Positions 1-8,595 of a DNA stretch of 43,555 bases are shown one piece after another. The stretch spans positions 1-43,555 of the forward strand of contig JAGFJA010000065.1 in NCBI GenBank assembly GCA_024103005.1, written 5' to 3'. The DNA is from Saprospiraceae bacterium. Lineage in GTDB: Bacteria > Bacteroidota > Bacteroidia > Chitinophagales > Saprospiraceae. Under the pieces are notes generated by a model. It had not been told where the DNA came from and did not search any database. It saw nothing but the letters and a program-made list of their open reading frames with translations. Position 1 is the first letter of the stretch. Every line of letters begins with the position of its first letter. Position numbers and translations under genes: made by a program.

Positions 1-77
1 TCCGAACAGAGAAGTTAAGCCTTACAGCGCTGATGGTACTGCCCCGAGCGGGTGGGAGAGTAGGACGTTGCCGGATC
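1..77 (+). rRNA. rrf: 5S ribosomal RNA, 3' part
   Basis: The first 77 bases match the 3' two thirds of a bacterial 5S rRNA: the GAACAGAGAAGTTAAGCC segment (loop B/helix III), GCTGATGGTACTGCC (helix IV/loop E region) and GGGAGAGTAGGACG near the 3' end. The 5' third lies outside the window. A strong hairpin terminator follows, so this is the distal gene of an rRNA operon read left to right. The exact 3' end is uncertain by a few bases. Confidence 0.93.
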
Positions 78-84
78 AATACAC

Positions 85-117
85 AAGCCTTGAGTGCATA
101 ACTCAGGGCTTTTTTTA
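85..117 (+). terminator. Rho-independent terminator of the rRNA operon
   Basis: Arms at 85-95 (AAGCCTTGAGT) and 101-111 (ACTCAGGGCTT) pair over 11 bases with one wobble around a 5-base loop, and a run of T follows. It lies 8 bases past the 5S end and ends rRNA transcription. Confidence 0.9.
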
Positions 118-240
118 TTGGCAATCATTGATATTTGCCATAGACGACATCTTGATTTTCCCAACTGTTGAAAAGTTTATTGTAAAGAGTAAAAAACATT
201 AAATTCTTTTGTTAAGCAGGAGTTGTTTTCATACAATACC

Positions 241-1419
241 CTAATCGGCATTTTCCTTCCATCCCAATTTATCTACTAAATAATGTTGACCGATACCGAA
301 TAGCCTCATCCATAGAAATATTTCATCCCTTGCTTCCTCCTTTTGTTTTTTCTTAAATTCTGCAGTAATCAACAAATTTTTGGGAGTATGCTCCAGATTG
401 ACAAATTCCATCACTTTAACTTGATACCCATGAAATCTTAATACATTGGCACGAATCAGATCGGTAAGGTCACTCGCAAACCGCTCCTCTATGATACCAT
501 ACCGAAATAGAGAGCTGTTTGTTTCATTGACTGTTATCGATTTTCGTACCTGCTTCTGACAGCATGGTGCCACGACAATTATCTCAGATCTCTGCTCCAG
601 CCCATAATAGATGGCATCATCGGTAGCCGTGTCACATGCATGGAGAGCTATTAATACATTGGGTTTTAAATCCCGGACACCTGATATACTCCCATGGATA
701 AATTCAAGCCCATCAAGCCCTATATCCCGGGCAATCCTATTATTTTCCTGAATCACCTTCTCTTTCAGGTCTATCCCAACTGTCTTTATTTTTTTGAAAC
801 CTGTGTCAAGTAAATACTGATGCAGGGCAAATGTCAGATACCCTTTGCCACAACCCATATCTGCTACCAGCATTGGTTTTTCACAGTCAGTCTCATCTAA
901 CAAAGGCGCCAATAACTCTACATACCGGCATATTTGCTTATACTTACTGTATTGACTTGGAAGTATTACCCCGTTGCGGGATGCAATACCGAGGCGAAAC
1001 AGAAATTCAGATTCCGGAGCGATAGTGTATGACTTCTTCTTATCATGAACAGGCAGAGGAATAGAAGTAGATATGGTGTTTTTCCACTTTAGCGTGACAA
1101 AACCGCGCTTAGAAATGAGCAGATGCCCTTCCTTACCATTATTTACCAGATGGGCATAATAAAAATGCTGGCGAATACTTTGACTTGCAAAAGCCAGAAA
1201 CTCCTGCTTGCTGAAATTCTTGGTCTCCTCCCTGTCCTTATATCTTACCACCATCTGACAGGCATCCTCATTGCGCAACCTGACCGGTCTGAAATACAGA
1301 TTTTTTATAGTGCTAAGCTTTTCCCTAGGTTGACTTAGCGTAAGAGAACTCCACAGAGACAACTCCAATGCAGTGGCCAACTCCTTTAAAAATATACCGA
1401 TCTTATCTTCCTTTTCCAT
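241..1419 (-). CDS. SAM-dependent methyltransferase (Methyltransf_32-like)
   Basis: 392-residue cytosolic protein. Residues 185-196 (VADMGCGKGYLT) form the glycine-rich SAM-binding motif I, VGIDLKE (about 214-220) is the acidic motif II, and ALHACDTATD (259-267) and VAPCCQK (283-289) fit the Methyltransf_32/GSTCD-type group. That group is known for a Rossmann methyltransferase fold; its substrate is not established and RNA is only a guess. The N-terminal 150 residues have no motif I recognise. It is a single gene running toward the 5S terminator, ending 123 bases from it, with no partner on its strand close by. Confidence 0.82.
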   Translation of the reverse strand: MEKEDKIGIFLKELATALELSLWSSLTLSQPREKLSTIKNLYFRPVRLRNEDACQMVVRYKDREETKNFSKQEFLAFASQSIRQHFYYAHLVNNGKEGHLLISKRGFVTLKWKNTISTSIPLPVHDKKKSYTIAPESEFLFRLGIASRNGVILPSQYSKYKQICRYVELLAPLLDETDCEKPMLVADMGCGKGYLTFALHQYLLDTGFKKIKTVGIDLKEKVIQENNRIARDIGLDGLEFIHGSISGVRDLKPNVLIALHACDTATDDAIYYGLEQRSEIIVVAPCCQKQVRKSITVNETNSSLFRYGIIEERFASDLTDLIRANVLRFHGYQVKVMEFVNLEHTPKNLLITAEFKKKQKEEARDEIFLWMRLFGIGQHYLVDKLGWKENAD

Positions 1420-1602
1420 CTGTCTGTCAAAGGTCAGTAAAAATTTTCATAAACTTTCAATGAATTTTGAGAGTCTATCGAAAGAAAGCTGAGTGCAGAA
1501 GTGTCGATAACCGGGTATTTCCCACATTCCGGAACAAACCTAACCTTATATAAAAGCAAGCCTTGTTTGACCTCAAAAGCTCCATTTTAATATTTTACTT
1601 CG

Positions 1603-1638
1603 TATGCCAATGCCTGATAATTCAAAGTTATTGGCATA
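1603..1638 (-). terminator. Candidate hairpin terminator downstream of the aminotransferase gene
   Basis: TATGCCAAT at 1603-1611 is perfectly complementary to ATTGGCATA at 1630-1638, with an 18-base loop. It begins 55 bases past the aminotransferase stop. The tail on the minus strand is only moderately T-rich, so its strength is doubtful. Confidence 0.35.
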
Positions 1639-1693
1639 TAAATTACCACTTTGTAGCGTATAAACTTTACCTGAGGCTGACCTGGTCCTGCTA

Positions 1694-2830
1694 TTATCCC
1701 CTCAATGCCTCCACTAACTTGTCAAGATCCTCCTGACTATTAAAAGCATTGACAGAATACCTGATATATGCTTGATTACCCTGCATCATCACCGGGATTT
1801 GAATTTTAAAATCCCGATACAGCTTGTCATGCAGCTCCATAGGATTGTCAGTATTAATCCGACTACTGTACATCTGTGCTATAAAATCATCGTTGATGGG
1901 CGCGATAGCCGGATATCCGGTAACCTCATTAAGAGCCTCCGCATTATTTTGTACCATCGCCCGACATTTTGCCGCTACCGCAGGCCAGTTAAGTTCTTCC
2001 ATAAAACGTATTGCCGCAGGTATCGTACAAAATGCTGAAAGATCCCGTGTCCCCTGCACCTCATTATAATCTAAAAATTGTGAACCGGATGGAAAGTCAG
2101 ACTCATATCCCCAACTGATTATTATCGGATCAAACAGATGTTGCAGTTCCCTTCGGACATACAGAAAAGAAGAGCCCTTGGGCGTTAGCATCCACTTGTG
2201 ACAAGCACCTGTATAGATATCCACACCCATTTTAGTCAGATCGACCTCCACCTGACCCGGACCATGCGCCCCATCAACAAAGGTCATTATACCTCGTTCC
2301 TGCGCCTCCTTGCAAATCTCTTCCACCGGAAGCCGCAATCCAGTAGAACTGGTAATGTGACTGATAAAAATAATTTTGGTTTGTGCCGTAACACCGGCCA
2401 TCAACTGCCTGACGATGTCTTCCTTACTTTCTATCGGAAACCGGATTTCCTGTTGCTTATAGATGGCACCACGCTTGCGGCAATAGTATTTCCAGGCACG
2501 GTCACAGGCACCATACTCAAGATTGGTCGTCAGAACCTCATCACCCGGTTTCAGGTCAAGACTCCGAGCAATGATATTTACAGCATAAGAAGGATTGGTC
2601 ACACACACCACATCGTCCCCCTCACAGTTGAGATATCTGCCGAGTGCCCACCTCGATTCCTTGAGATATTTCGGACTCTTGTCAATCATAAAAGCGACCG
2701 GCTCTTCCTCCAACTCTCTCTGAAATCGTTGATATTCCTCGAAAACCGGCTTTGGACAAGCACCGAACGAGCCGAAATTTAAAAATGTAATGTCGTCTCT
2801 GAGTAAAAACAACGACTTCATATTATTCAT
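1694..2830 (-). CDS. Class V aminotransferase (isopenicillin-N-epimerase/cysteine-desulfurase-like)
   Basis: 378-residue PLP enzyme of fold type I. The cofactor signature is VDGAHGPG (185-192, Asp186 and His189) followed by TGACHKW, where Lys212 is the probable Schiff-base lysine. The N-terminal FLNFGSFGACP (16-26) matches the start of the isopenicillin-N-epimerase-like subgroup, where the name is historical and the real substrate is usually unknown. The second gene of a probable two-gene unit: the nitroreductase ends 32 bases upstream on the same strand. ATG at 2830 or 2821 could be the start. No signal peptide; cytosolic. Confidence 0.85.
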   Translation of the reverse strand: MNNMKSLFLLRDDITFLNFGSFGACPKPVFEEYQRFQRELEEEPVAFMIDKSPKYLKESRWALGRYLNCEGDDVVCVTNPSYAVNIIARSLDLKPGDEVLTTNLEYGACDRAWKYYCRKRGAIYKQQEIRFPIESKEDIVRQLMAGVTAQTKIIFISHITSSTGLRLPVEEICKEAQERGIMTFVDGAHGPGQVEVDLTKMGVDIYTGACHKWMLTPKGSSFLYVRRELQHLFDPIIISWGYESDFPSGSQFLDYNEVQGTRDLSAFCTIPAAIRFMEELNWPAVAAKCRAMVQNNAEALNEVTGYPAIAPINDDFIAQMYSSRINTDNPMELHDKLYRDFKIQIPVMMQGNQAYIRYSVNAFNSQEDLDKLVEALRG

Positions 2831-2862
2831 AAAAAACCATTTACCAGATTAATATATTTATC

Positions 2863-3438
2863 TCACTCCATCCACCTGACCTTTGTCTTGATCTCCTCTC
2901 TTTTACAGGGAGGCAGCTCTATGTCGCTATATCCCATATAAAATAGACCGATACAACGCTGTGCTTCATTGAGTTCAAGAAAATCCCCCAGATGATGGAT
3001 TATCGCCGGGCTGGACCAGTAGGCACCTACACCGTAAGCCGTCGCCGTCAGCCACATATTCTCTACCGCCGCAGCCGTCGCCGCCACCTCTTCCCACTCC
3101 GGAACCAGGTGAGGATGTACCTCCATGACGATGGCAATGACGGCAGAAGACCGAGGCGCCTTATTTCTTATATCGCCTGACTTACGCTCCGAAAACTTCT
3201 CATCAGGTGTGATATTCCTATATATTCTCGCCATTTCCTCACCCAGCCGTACCAAAGCATCACCCTTAAAGACCACAAAATGCCACGGCTGTGTCAACTT
3301 GTGTGTCGGGGCAAAATTGGCACTCTCTAGGATTTTCTCAATCGTCTCCACCGAAATCTCTCTGCCATTGTACATAGTCGGCGTGATACTCCGCCGCCGC
3401 TCCACAATGCGCCTTAAAACGTCTATATCTTCTTTCAT
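2863..3438 (-). CDS. Nitroreductase family protein (YdjA-like)
   Basis: 191-residue FMN-dependent oxidoreductase. The N-terminal RRIVERRRSITPTMY (about 9-23) is the usual phosphate-binding arginine region, followed by LESANFAPTHKLTQPWHFVVFKG, the SAxxAPT...QPWxF motif of the family. GVGAYWSSP (about 136-144) is the second conserved block, and FYMGYSDIELPP is a typical C-terminal segment. Length fits single-domain YdjA-type enzymes, which reduce nitro compounds or quinones with NAD(P)H. It is the first gene of a unit with the aminotransferase. No clear promoter was seen in the AT-rich DNA upstream. Confidence 0.88.
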   Translation of the reverse strand: MKEDIDVLRRIVERRRSITPTMYNGREISVETIEKILESANFAPTHKLTQPWHFVVFKGDALVRLGEEMARIYRNITPDEKFSERKSGDIRNKAPRSSAVIAIVMEVHPHLVPEWEEVAATAAAVENMWLTATAYGVGAYWSSPAIIHHLGDFLELNEAQRCIGLFYMGYSDIELPPCKREEIKTKVRWME

Positions 3439-3522
3439 ATTTTTAATTAAAATTAGTAAAAATTATTATCATCAAAACAGCCACGGACCAATAGTGTTGC
3501 AACCAATAAAATTAATATTATG

Positions 3523-3610
3523 AGGGCGTGCCCATGGAAGGGTCCATGGTCGGGCTATCCGCTTTACGCGCTCCTGAAGTCGCTTGTGCCCGCTCCTATC
3601 CCTCACGCAA
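3523..3610. repeat. Extragenic GC-rich element resembling a recurrent Bacteroidota intergenic repeat
   Basis: An island richer in GC than the surrounding spacer. It starts with GGGCGTGCCC, contains a perfect 7-bp hairpin (CCATGGA at 3532-3538 with TCCATGG at 3543-3549, loop AGGG), continues through TCGGGCTATCCGC, and closes with CTATCCCTCACGC, so GGGCGTG and CACGC at the ends partly mirror each other. I recall similar GGGCGT...CGGGCTATCCGC...TCACGC blocks from intergenic DNA of many Bacteroidota, of unknown function. Only one copy is in this window, so its repeat status is inference. Confidence 0.45.
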
Positions 3611-3908
3611 GTGCAACTTCCCGCAAGTATTCAGAAATATTGCATCAGGGAGGAAAAACTGAAGCCGTTCAAAAGCAACAATAATATACCGGGCTATTGT
3701 ACACTTCCATACAAAAAAGGCAGAATGTTCCCGGCATCCATAAGGCATATTCCTCTCCAATCGTCTAAAACAGGGCGCTATCACAGTATGAGACTAAATG
3801 GAAGAGAACAGAAAACAGACCCTTTCCTAAAATATTTATCCTGCTTCATTTGAATATCACATTTATATTTTGATACCTTTACTTCGTACCAAACCAATAA
3901 ATTCTTTC
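3611..3908. other. Spacer with no supported gene
   Basis: Between the GC-rich element and the hemerythrin gene. Short open frames exist on both strands (for example 3596-3784 minus) but none has family motifs or convincing composition. The last 60 bases are AT-rich and probably hold the hemerythrin promoter (TATTTTGATACCTTTA near 3865-3880 is suggestive only). Confidence 0.4.
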
Positions 3909-4418
3909 ATGAATAAGACGCTGTATGATTTTTTTACGACCGATCACCGCCGGATAGAAGATATCCTAGACCGTGCTACCGCTGTTGAAGGTGAGATTGA
4001 TCATGATTTGTATCATCAGTTTCGCACTGGACTGTTAAAGCACATAAAAATGGAGGAAAAAGTGCTCTTTCCCGCAGCACAAAAAGCCAATGGAGGTAAT
4101 CCTCTTCCCTTGGCAGCCAAATTAAGACTGGATCACGGTGCCCTTACTTCATTGATGGTTGTTCCGCCTGACCCCGGTGTTTTGCGCGTAATCCGGCATA
4201 TCCTTGAATTGCATGATGAACTGGAGGAAAAGCAGGGAGGCATGTATGAAGCCTGCGAAAGCCTGACTGAAGGAGATATAGCATTTCTACTCGAACAGTT
4301 GAAAAACGTGACAGAAGTCCCAGTTCACCCCTTCAATCGGGCAGAATATGCTTTGGAAGCAACGAAGAGAGCCGTGATAAGGGCTGGTTTTGATTACGAT
4401 GCTATAGCAGGAGAATAA
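3909..4418 (+). CDS. Hemerythrin HHE domain protein
   Basis: 169-residue soluble protein predicted to form a four-helix bundle with a di-iron site. The ligand pattern is visible in order: DHRRIED (His13), LLKHIKMEEKVLFPA (His and Glu), LRLDHGAL (His) and ELHDELEEKQGGMYE (His and Glu). Family members bind O2 or NO, or act in iron or redox homeostasis. Start chosen at ATG 3909 (MNKTLYDFF) because the open frame before it adds only unconserved residues. The flavin reductase begins 133 bases downstream on the same strand, so joint function in oxygen or NO handling is possible but unproven. Confidence 0.87.
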   Translation: MNKTLYDFFTTDHRRIEDILDRATAVEGEIDHDLYHQFRTGLLKHIKMEEKVLFPAAQKANGGNPLPLAAKLRLDHGALTSLMVVPPDPGVLRVIRHILELHDELEEKQGGMYEACESLTEGDIAFLLEQLKNVTEVPVHPFNRAEYALEATKRAVIRAGFDYDAIAGE

Positions 4419-4551
4419 GAACGGCATTTTTTATTTGGTTATAATAATAAGCCAACCGGTGTAACCATTCTAAACACAGGTACTCTAAATTTATATAAGT
4501 GCGACAGTTAAAATAATAGCAATACGATCAGAAGAAGATAATAAGTTGCCT

Positions 4552-5208
4552 ATGTACAAGTTAAGAATACTTAACAGCCAATATATCAACCACAATGTGA
4601 AAAAAGTGATGGTTGAAAAACCTGAAGGATTTGTGTATCGTCCCGGACAGTCGGCACATATTTCTATCAACCGACCTGGATGGGAAGATGTCATCCGGCC
4701 ATTCACGTTTACTTCCCTCAATGACTGGCCATACCTGGAGTTTATCATTAAAATATATGATGAAAGGAAGGGGTTTACCCATCAGCTAAGCCTCGTGCAC
4801 AATGGGGACGAAATCCTGATACACGATGTTTTCGGCACAATAGAATACAAGGGTCCGGGTATCTTTATCGCCGGAGGGACAGGTATAACGCCCTTTATTT
4901 CTTTTTTCAGAGCCTTGTATCTCAGCAATAACCTGCGTGGTATAGGCCTCCTGTATTCCAATCAATGCGCTGCTGATATCATACTGGGAGCCGAATTATA
5001 TCAAATGCTGGGTGCTGCCTACGTCAATGTTTTTACACGGCAGGGTATCATCGGCTTCAAAGAAAGACGCATCGACCGCGACTTCCTGATAGATACCATC
5101 GGCGACTTCAACAATCGATTCTATGTTTGCGGCCCCAAAAGCTTTGTCGAAGATGTCTCTTCGGCATTGATTGACCTCGGCACCAATCCCCAATCACTCA
5201 TAATATAA
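4552..5208 (+). CDS. FAD-binding ferredoxin/flavodoxin-reductase-type oxidoreductase
   Basis: 218-residue protein of the ferredoxin-NADP+ reductase superfamily. An N-terminal FAD-binding barrel carries YRPGQSAHI and RPFTFTS, a variant of the RxYS flavin motif. The NAD(P)H-binding half carries FIAGGTGITPFIS and FYVCGPKSFVEDV (CGP motif). It lacks a fused ferredoxin domain and should pass electrons from NAD(P)H to a separate partner, which is not identifiable here. ATG 4552 is preferred; a TTG lies two codons upstream. It follows the hemerythrin gene on the same strand. Confidence 0.85.
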   Translation: MYKLRILNSQYINHNVKKVMVEKPEGFVYRPGQSAHISINRPGWEDVIRPFTFTSLNDWPYLEFIIKIYDERKGFTHQLSLVHNGDEILIHDVFGTIEYKGPGIFIAGGTGITPFISFFRALYLSNNLRGIGLLYSNQCAADIILGAELYQMLGAAYVNVFTRQGIIGFKERRIDRDFLIDTIGDFNNRFYVCGPKSFVEDVSSALIDLGTNPQSLII

Positions 5209-5238
5209 CAACACTGCTTGCCGTCCGTGTTAATAATT

Positions 5239-5268
5239 TTTGGATACAATAACAAAAATATAGCTTTG
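5239..5268 (+). promoter_or_regulatory. Candidate Bacteroidota promoter for the Omp28-like gene
   Basis: TTTG at 5239-5242, an 18-base spacer, and TAGCTTTG at 5261-5268 match the TTTG / TAnnTTTG pattern of the Bacteroidota primary sigma factor. Transcription would start near 5275, leaving a leader of about 165 bases before the ATG at 5440. Confidence 0.5.
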
Positions 5269-5439
5269 TGCAGGATTTGTTTGGACACGCCTCTTTCACT
5301 ACCTTGTTTTTTACGAAATTTGAAGATAAAATTTCCAACTAAATATCGTTTTATGATGTTGATACATCTATACGGAGCATCAATTTTAATAATTAAATTT
5401 TTTATTCAACCCGGACAGCCCGGATAAAGTAATTGTATA

Positions 5440-7785
5440 ATGAAAAGAGTTTTTTTACTGTTATTTTGCTTATTTTCTACTTCCTTGATAATCAACGCTC
5501 AGCAACGCGTAGTGTTGATTGAGGAAGGCACCGGAACATGGTGTCAGTATTGCCCTCGGGGAGATGTTTATGCACAGGAGCTGCAGAAACAATATCCCGG
5601 ACAATTTGCCTTCGTTTCCATCCACTTCGGCGACCCGATGGAATACGTGGAGTATAGTGATAAAATGCCATTTTCAGGCCTTCCTTCAGCGTGGATCAAC
5701 AGAAATACCATCTCTGAGATCAAGCCTTTCCAGACCCTGAAAGATGATATGGAAAGTCAGCTCGCAGTTCAGCCGCCTGCATCTGTTACAGTAAAGACAA
5801 CGTGGAATGAGGACACCAGAGAATTGAAAATGGATGTCTCAGCTGCTTTTACTCAGCCGCTTTCCGGCGACTACAGATTAGCCGCGATAGTGACAGAAAG
5901 TGGAGTGACCGGATCAACACCCGGATATGCTCAGGTCAATGCATATTCCGGAGGTGCCTTGGGTGATATGGGAGGATATGAAGACCTGCCCAATCCTATT
6001 CCCGCCAACATTGTATCATTTAATCACGTCGCCCGTTATCTTGCCGGCGGAATCAATGGTGACGCAGGAAGTCTGCCGACAGACATTGCCTCCGGAGAGA
6101 CTCATACCTACTCATATACCTATACCCTGCCGGAAGATTATGACGATGACTATATCCGAGTGATAGGAGTATTAGTCAATGCCGCTACCGGAGAGGTCCT
6201 CAATGCTGGCGTAAGTGATTATATCGAGGGCTACGCCAATGCCAAACCATTTTTTCAGTCAGAAGCCAAAGAAAAGGGATTTCTGGGAACTCTTTACCAA
6301 TACGACATCGTAGCACACGACCCTGATTATGACCATTTGACCATCACTTCTGCCGGCGCACTGCCCCCTGGCCTTACATTGGTGGACCATGGAGATGGAA
6401 AAGCAACCCTTTCAGGCGTCCCCACTTCATTGGGAACCTACAATGTCGAATTAAAACTCTCTGATGGTGTATGGGACGAAACACAGGACTTTCAGTTGAC
6501 AATCGGTCAAAGTGAAGGAGACTGGGTCCAGGTAGGACAAAAGGGGATCAATGGCTTCAAACCTTCAACGGTTGACCTTGAAATGAGTAAAGAAGGAGTC
6601 CCTTATGTTCTGGCAAGTGATTTTAGCAACTCAGCTATCAATGTTTATCGCCTTAAGGATGACCAATGGGAACAGGTGGGCTCGACCCTTACCGGTGACG
6701 CATTCCAGGCATGCATGACCATGGATGACGAAAATCCGGTTGTCTTCAGTAACGGTACAGCAAGCAGGTGGGACGGAAGCAACTGGAAACAGATGGGAGA
6801 TAAGATTTCCGGAGATTACTTTATATACCCGGATGTAATAAAAGCTGGAGATGGAACCTTTTTTGTCGTATTTTTTGCACCATCAGATAACCAGACAAAA
6901 ACCTACCAGTTTGACGGTACCGCCTGGAAGTTTGTCGGAAATGTTGCTGATAAATACACCGTCTGGAACAGGATGAAGCTCGACAAAAAAGGTAATCCAC
7001 TGATCATTTACGGTATCGATGGAGTAAATATTTCATATTCTCAGGCCTCTTTGTGGCAAGACGGAAAATGGAATGTCCTGGGCCAGGGACACATCGACAC
7101 GGTACAGACCTTCTTTGATCACGACATCGTCATGGATAAAGACGGAGATATCTACGCCGTCCTTACTTATGGTGCAACAGATCAATTTCTAAATGTATAT
7201 GAACTGGATGAAGATGACAATAAATGGGAACTTAAAAAGTACAACCTCGCTGACGGAGCTGTAAAAAGATGTAAAATAGAAGCAGATGAACTGGGAAATA
7301 TCTTTGTAGCCTACCGCGATGAAAAAAATTCAGGTAAAACCAGTGTCCAGAAATATGATGGAGAAGAATGGTCCTATGTCGGAATACCCGGTTTTACGGA
7401 AATAGCAACAGAACAAACACTCGCTATTGACCCTAAAGGTGTTCCCTATGTTGCATACTCTGACGCATCATTAAACAACCAGGTTAATGTCAAAAAATAT
7501 GAAAAAGTCACTTCCGGGGTATTCCAAAGTACTGCGGCTGACTACAACATGATGCTCTTCCCCAATCCGACTTCAGGTCAGCTGTTTATCCGGTCGGCTC
7601 ATGCAGATACATATCGCATTGTAAATGCACTTGGCCGGACAATACTTACAGGTCAACTGTACAATCAGAATGACCATGTGAATTTGACAAGAGTTAACCT
7701 GTCAGGATTGCCTGCAGGTGTATTGTATGTTGTGTTACAGGGCAAGGATGGAAGTCAGAGCGGAAAAGTTATCCATCTGAAATAA
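5440..7785 (+). CDS. Secreted multidomain protein: Omp28/thioredoxin-like, Ig-like and propeller-like regions, T9SS sorting domain
   Basis: 781 residues. A Sec signal peptide (MKRVFLLLFC to about residue 20, ending NAQ) is followed by an Omp28-like thioredoxin-fold segment with the CxxC pair GTWCQYC (Cys35, Cys38). Around 265-355, GALPPGLTLVDHG and SGVPTSLGTYNVELKLSDG match a putative Ig (He_PIG-type) domain. Residues about 360-685 hold repeated units with W-D-G/W-x-x-V-G and DxxGxPYVxYSD elements, probably a beta-propeller. The C-terminus (LFPNPTSGQLFI...LPAGVLYVVLQ) is a type A T9SS sorting domain, so the protein should cross the outer membrane and be released or anchored. Partner and substrate are unknown. 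A terminator follows directly. Confidence 0.88.
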   Translation: MKRVFLLLFCLFSTSLIINAQQRVVLIEEGTGTWCQYCPRGDVYAQELQKQYPGQFAFVSIHFGDPMEYVEYSDKMPFSGLPSAWINRNTISEIKPFQTLKDDMESQLAVQPPASVTVKTTWNEDTRELKMDVSAAFTQPLSGDYRLAAIVTESGVTGSTPGYAQVNAYSGGALGDMGGYEDLPNPIPANIVSFNHVARYLAGGINGDAGSLPTDIASGETHTYSYTYTLPEDYDDDYIRVIGVLVNAATGEVLNAGVSDYIEGYANAKPFFQSEAKEKGFLGTLYQYDIVAHDPDYDHLTITSAGALPPGLTLVDHGDGKATLSGVPTSLGTYNVELKLSDGVWDETQDFQLTIGQSEGDWVQVGQKGINGFKPSTVDLEMSKEGVPYVLASDFSNSAINVYRLKDDQWEQVGSTLTGDAFQACMTMDDENPVVFSNGTASRWDGSNWKQMGDKISGDYFIYPDVIKAGDGTFFVVFFAPSDNQTKTYQFDGTAWKFVGNVADKYTVWNRMKLDKKGNPLIIYGIDGVNISYSQASLWQDGKWNVLGQGHIDTVQTFFDHDIVMDKDGDIYAVLTYGATDQFLNVYELDEDDNKWELKKYNLADGAVKRCKIEADELGNIFVAYRDEKNSGKTSVQKYDGEEWSYVGIPGFTEIATEQTLAIDPKGVPYVAYSDASLNNQVNVKKYEKVTSGVFQSTAADYNMMLFPNPTSGQLFIRSAHADTYRIVNALGRTILTGQLYNQNDHVNLTRVNLSGLPAGVLYVVLQGKDGSQSGKVIHLK

Positions 7786-7808
7786 GATATTGATATAATC
7801 AGACTATT

Positions 7809-7840
7809 AAAAGCCGGGGCATTTACACTCCGGCTTTTTT
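7809..7840 (+). terminator. Rho-independent terminator after the Omp28-like gene
   Basis: AAAGCCGG and CCGGCTTT flank a short loop and a run of T follows, starting about 24 bases past the stop codon. Confidence 0.85.
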
Positions 7841-8115
7841 CTTATTACCGGGCAATATTTATTACCCGAGTTAATCCAGACCATAATTTTAATACGTGAA
7901 CCCCGGATAATCCAATATCTGAACCCTATGCGCTTTACAGGTGCATTTTTCCGTTAAAAAATGTTTTAAATATCGTCAATTAACGGTATCCGTCGATCCG
8001 GCCCGGCTTTAACTTTGTATTGTATTCAGAAGAACAGCGGATTTCTTACTGATAATATCGTCTGAATCTTTTGGATTGTATTGAGCTAAATTTTTAACAT
8101 AAAAACATAACCATC
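7841..8115. promoter_or_regulatory. Upstream region of the small secreted protein, with a TAACTTTG -7 element
   Basis: With the terminator this makes a gene-free stretch of 330 bases. TAACTTTG at 8010-8017 matches the TAnnTTTG consensus; no convincing -33 TTTG lies at the right distance. It would give a leader of about 90 bases before ATG 8116. No coding remnant was seen. Confidence 0.35.
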
Positions 8116-8439
8116 ATGAAAAATCTATTTATTATCCTGTTTTGTCTGGTATTGACTTCTGTAGTCAGAGGTCAGAAAATCACAGAATGGCGCGGCGGAA
8201 CACCCGGTAGGGAAAGAGACTGGAACTGCAGTAAAAACTGGAGCCATGGCAAGGTGCCCGATGAATTTTCAGATGTCATTATTTCGGATTGCAGTTCACG
8301 AGGCAACTTTTATCCGGTAATCAAAGGAGTCATAGAGTATAACAGCGTCAGGATCTATGTGGATTACGATAAAGTTTTCGAAAAGACTAACCCTAAGGAT
8401 AGCATGTCCTTCGTCGCCATATTGGATAAAATCAGGTGA
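8116..8439 (+). CDS. Small secreted protein of unknown function
   Basis: 107 residues with a clear Sec signal peptide (MKNLFIILFCLVLTSVVRGQ). The mature part has WRGGTPGRERDWNCSKNWSHGKVPDEFSDVII, resembling a tryptophan/cysteine-rich module at the start of larger Bacteroidota T9SS proteins that describes layered 'W...NW..G.VP' structure, but here it stands alone without a sorting domain. It may be a free domain or the shortened remainder of a larger gene. No function is assigned. Confidence 0.65.
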   Translation: MKNLFIILFCLVLTSVVRGQKITEWRGGTPGRERDWNCSKNWSHGKVPDEFSDVIISDCSSRGNFYPVIKGVIEYNSVRIYVDYDKVFEKTNPKDSMSFVAILDKIR

Positions 8440-8542
8440 TTGATTAGGCGAATTTTCTATTTTTATTTATCAAAACCTGAAATAAATCTTTCCGATAATC
8501 CGGATAAGGTTGTATTTACTCCATAGTAAATGTTGGCTAAAC

Positions 8543-8573
8543 TTGGTATTAAAGGGAATATTTGCTTACTTTG
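8543..8573 (+). promoter_or_regulatory. Possible promoter of the potassium channel gene
   Basis: TTG at 8543-8545, 21 bases, then TACTTTG at 8567-8573, one base short of the TAnnTTTG consensus. Transcription from here would start about 15 bases before the TTG start codon at 8596. Confidence 0.3.
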
Positions 8574-8595
8574 ACACCGTAAATACATCCTGATT

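Noticed and set aside
2198-2782. 194-codon plus-strand open frame opposite the aminotransferase
   Set aside because: The opposite strand encodes a clear PLP enzyme with all motifs; this frame has no recognisable domain.
3596-3784. 62-codon minus-strand frame in the gap before the hemerythrin gene
   Set aside because: Overlaps the extragenic GC-rich element, has a Cys/Arg/Phe-rich chance composition and no family features.
5218-5427. 69-codon plus-strand frame after the flavin reductase
   Set aside because: It spans a good promoter (5239-5268) and has no protein-like composition; more likely leader DNA of the Omp28-like gene.
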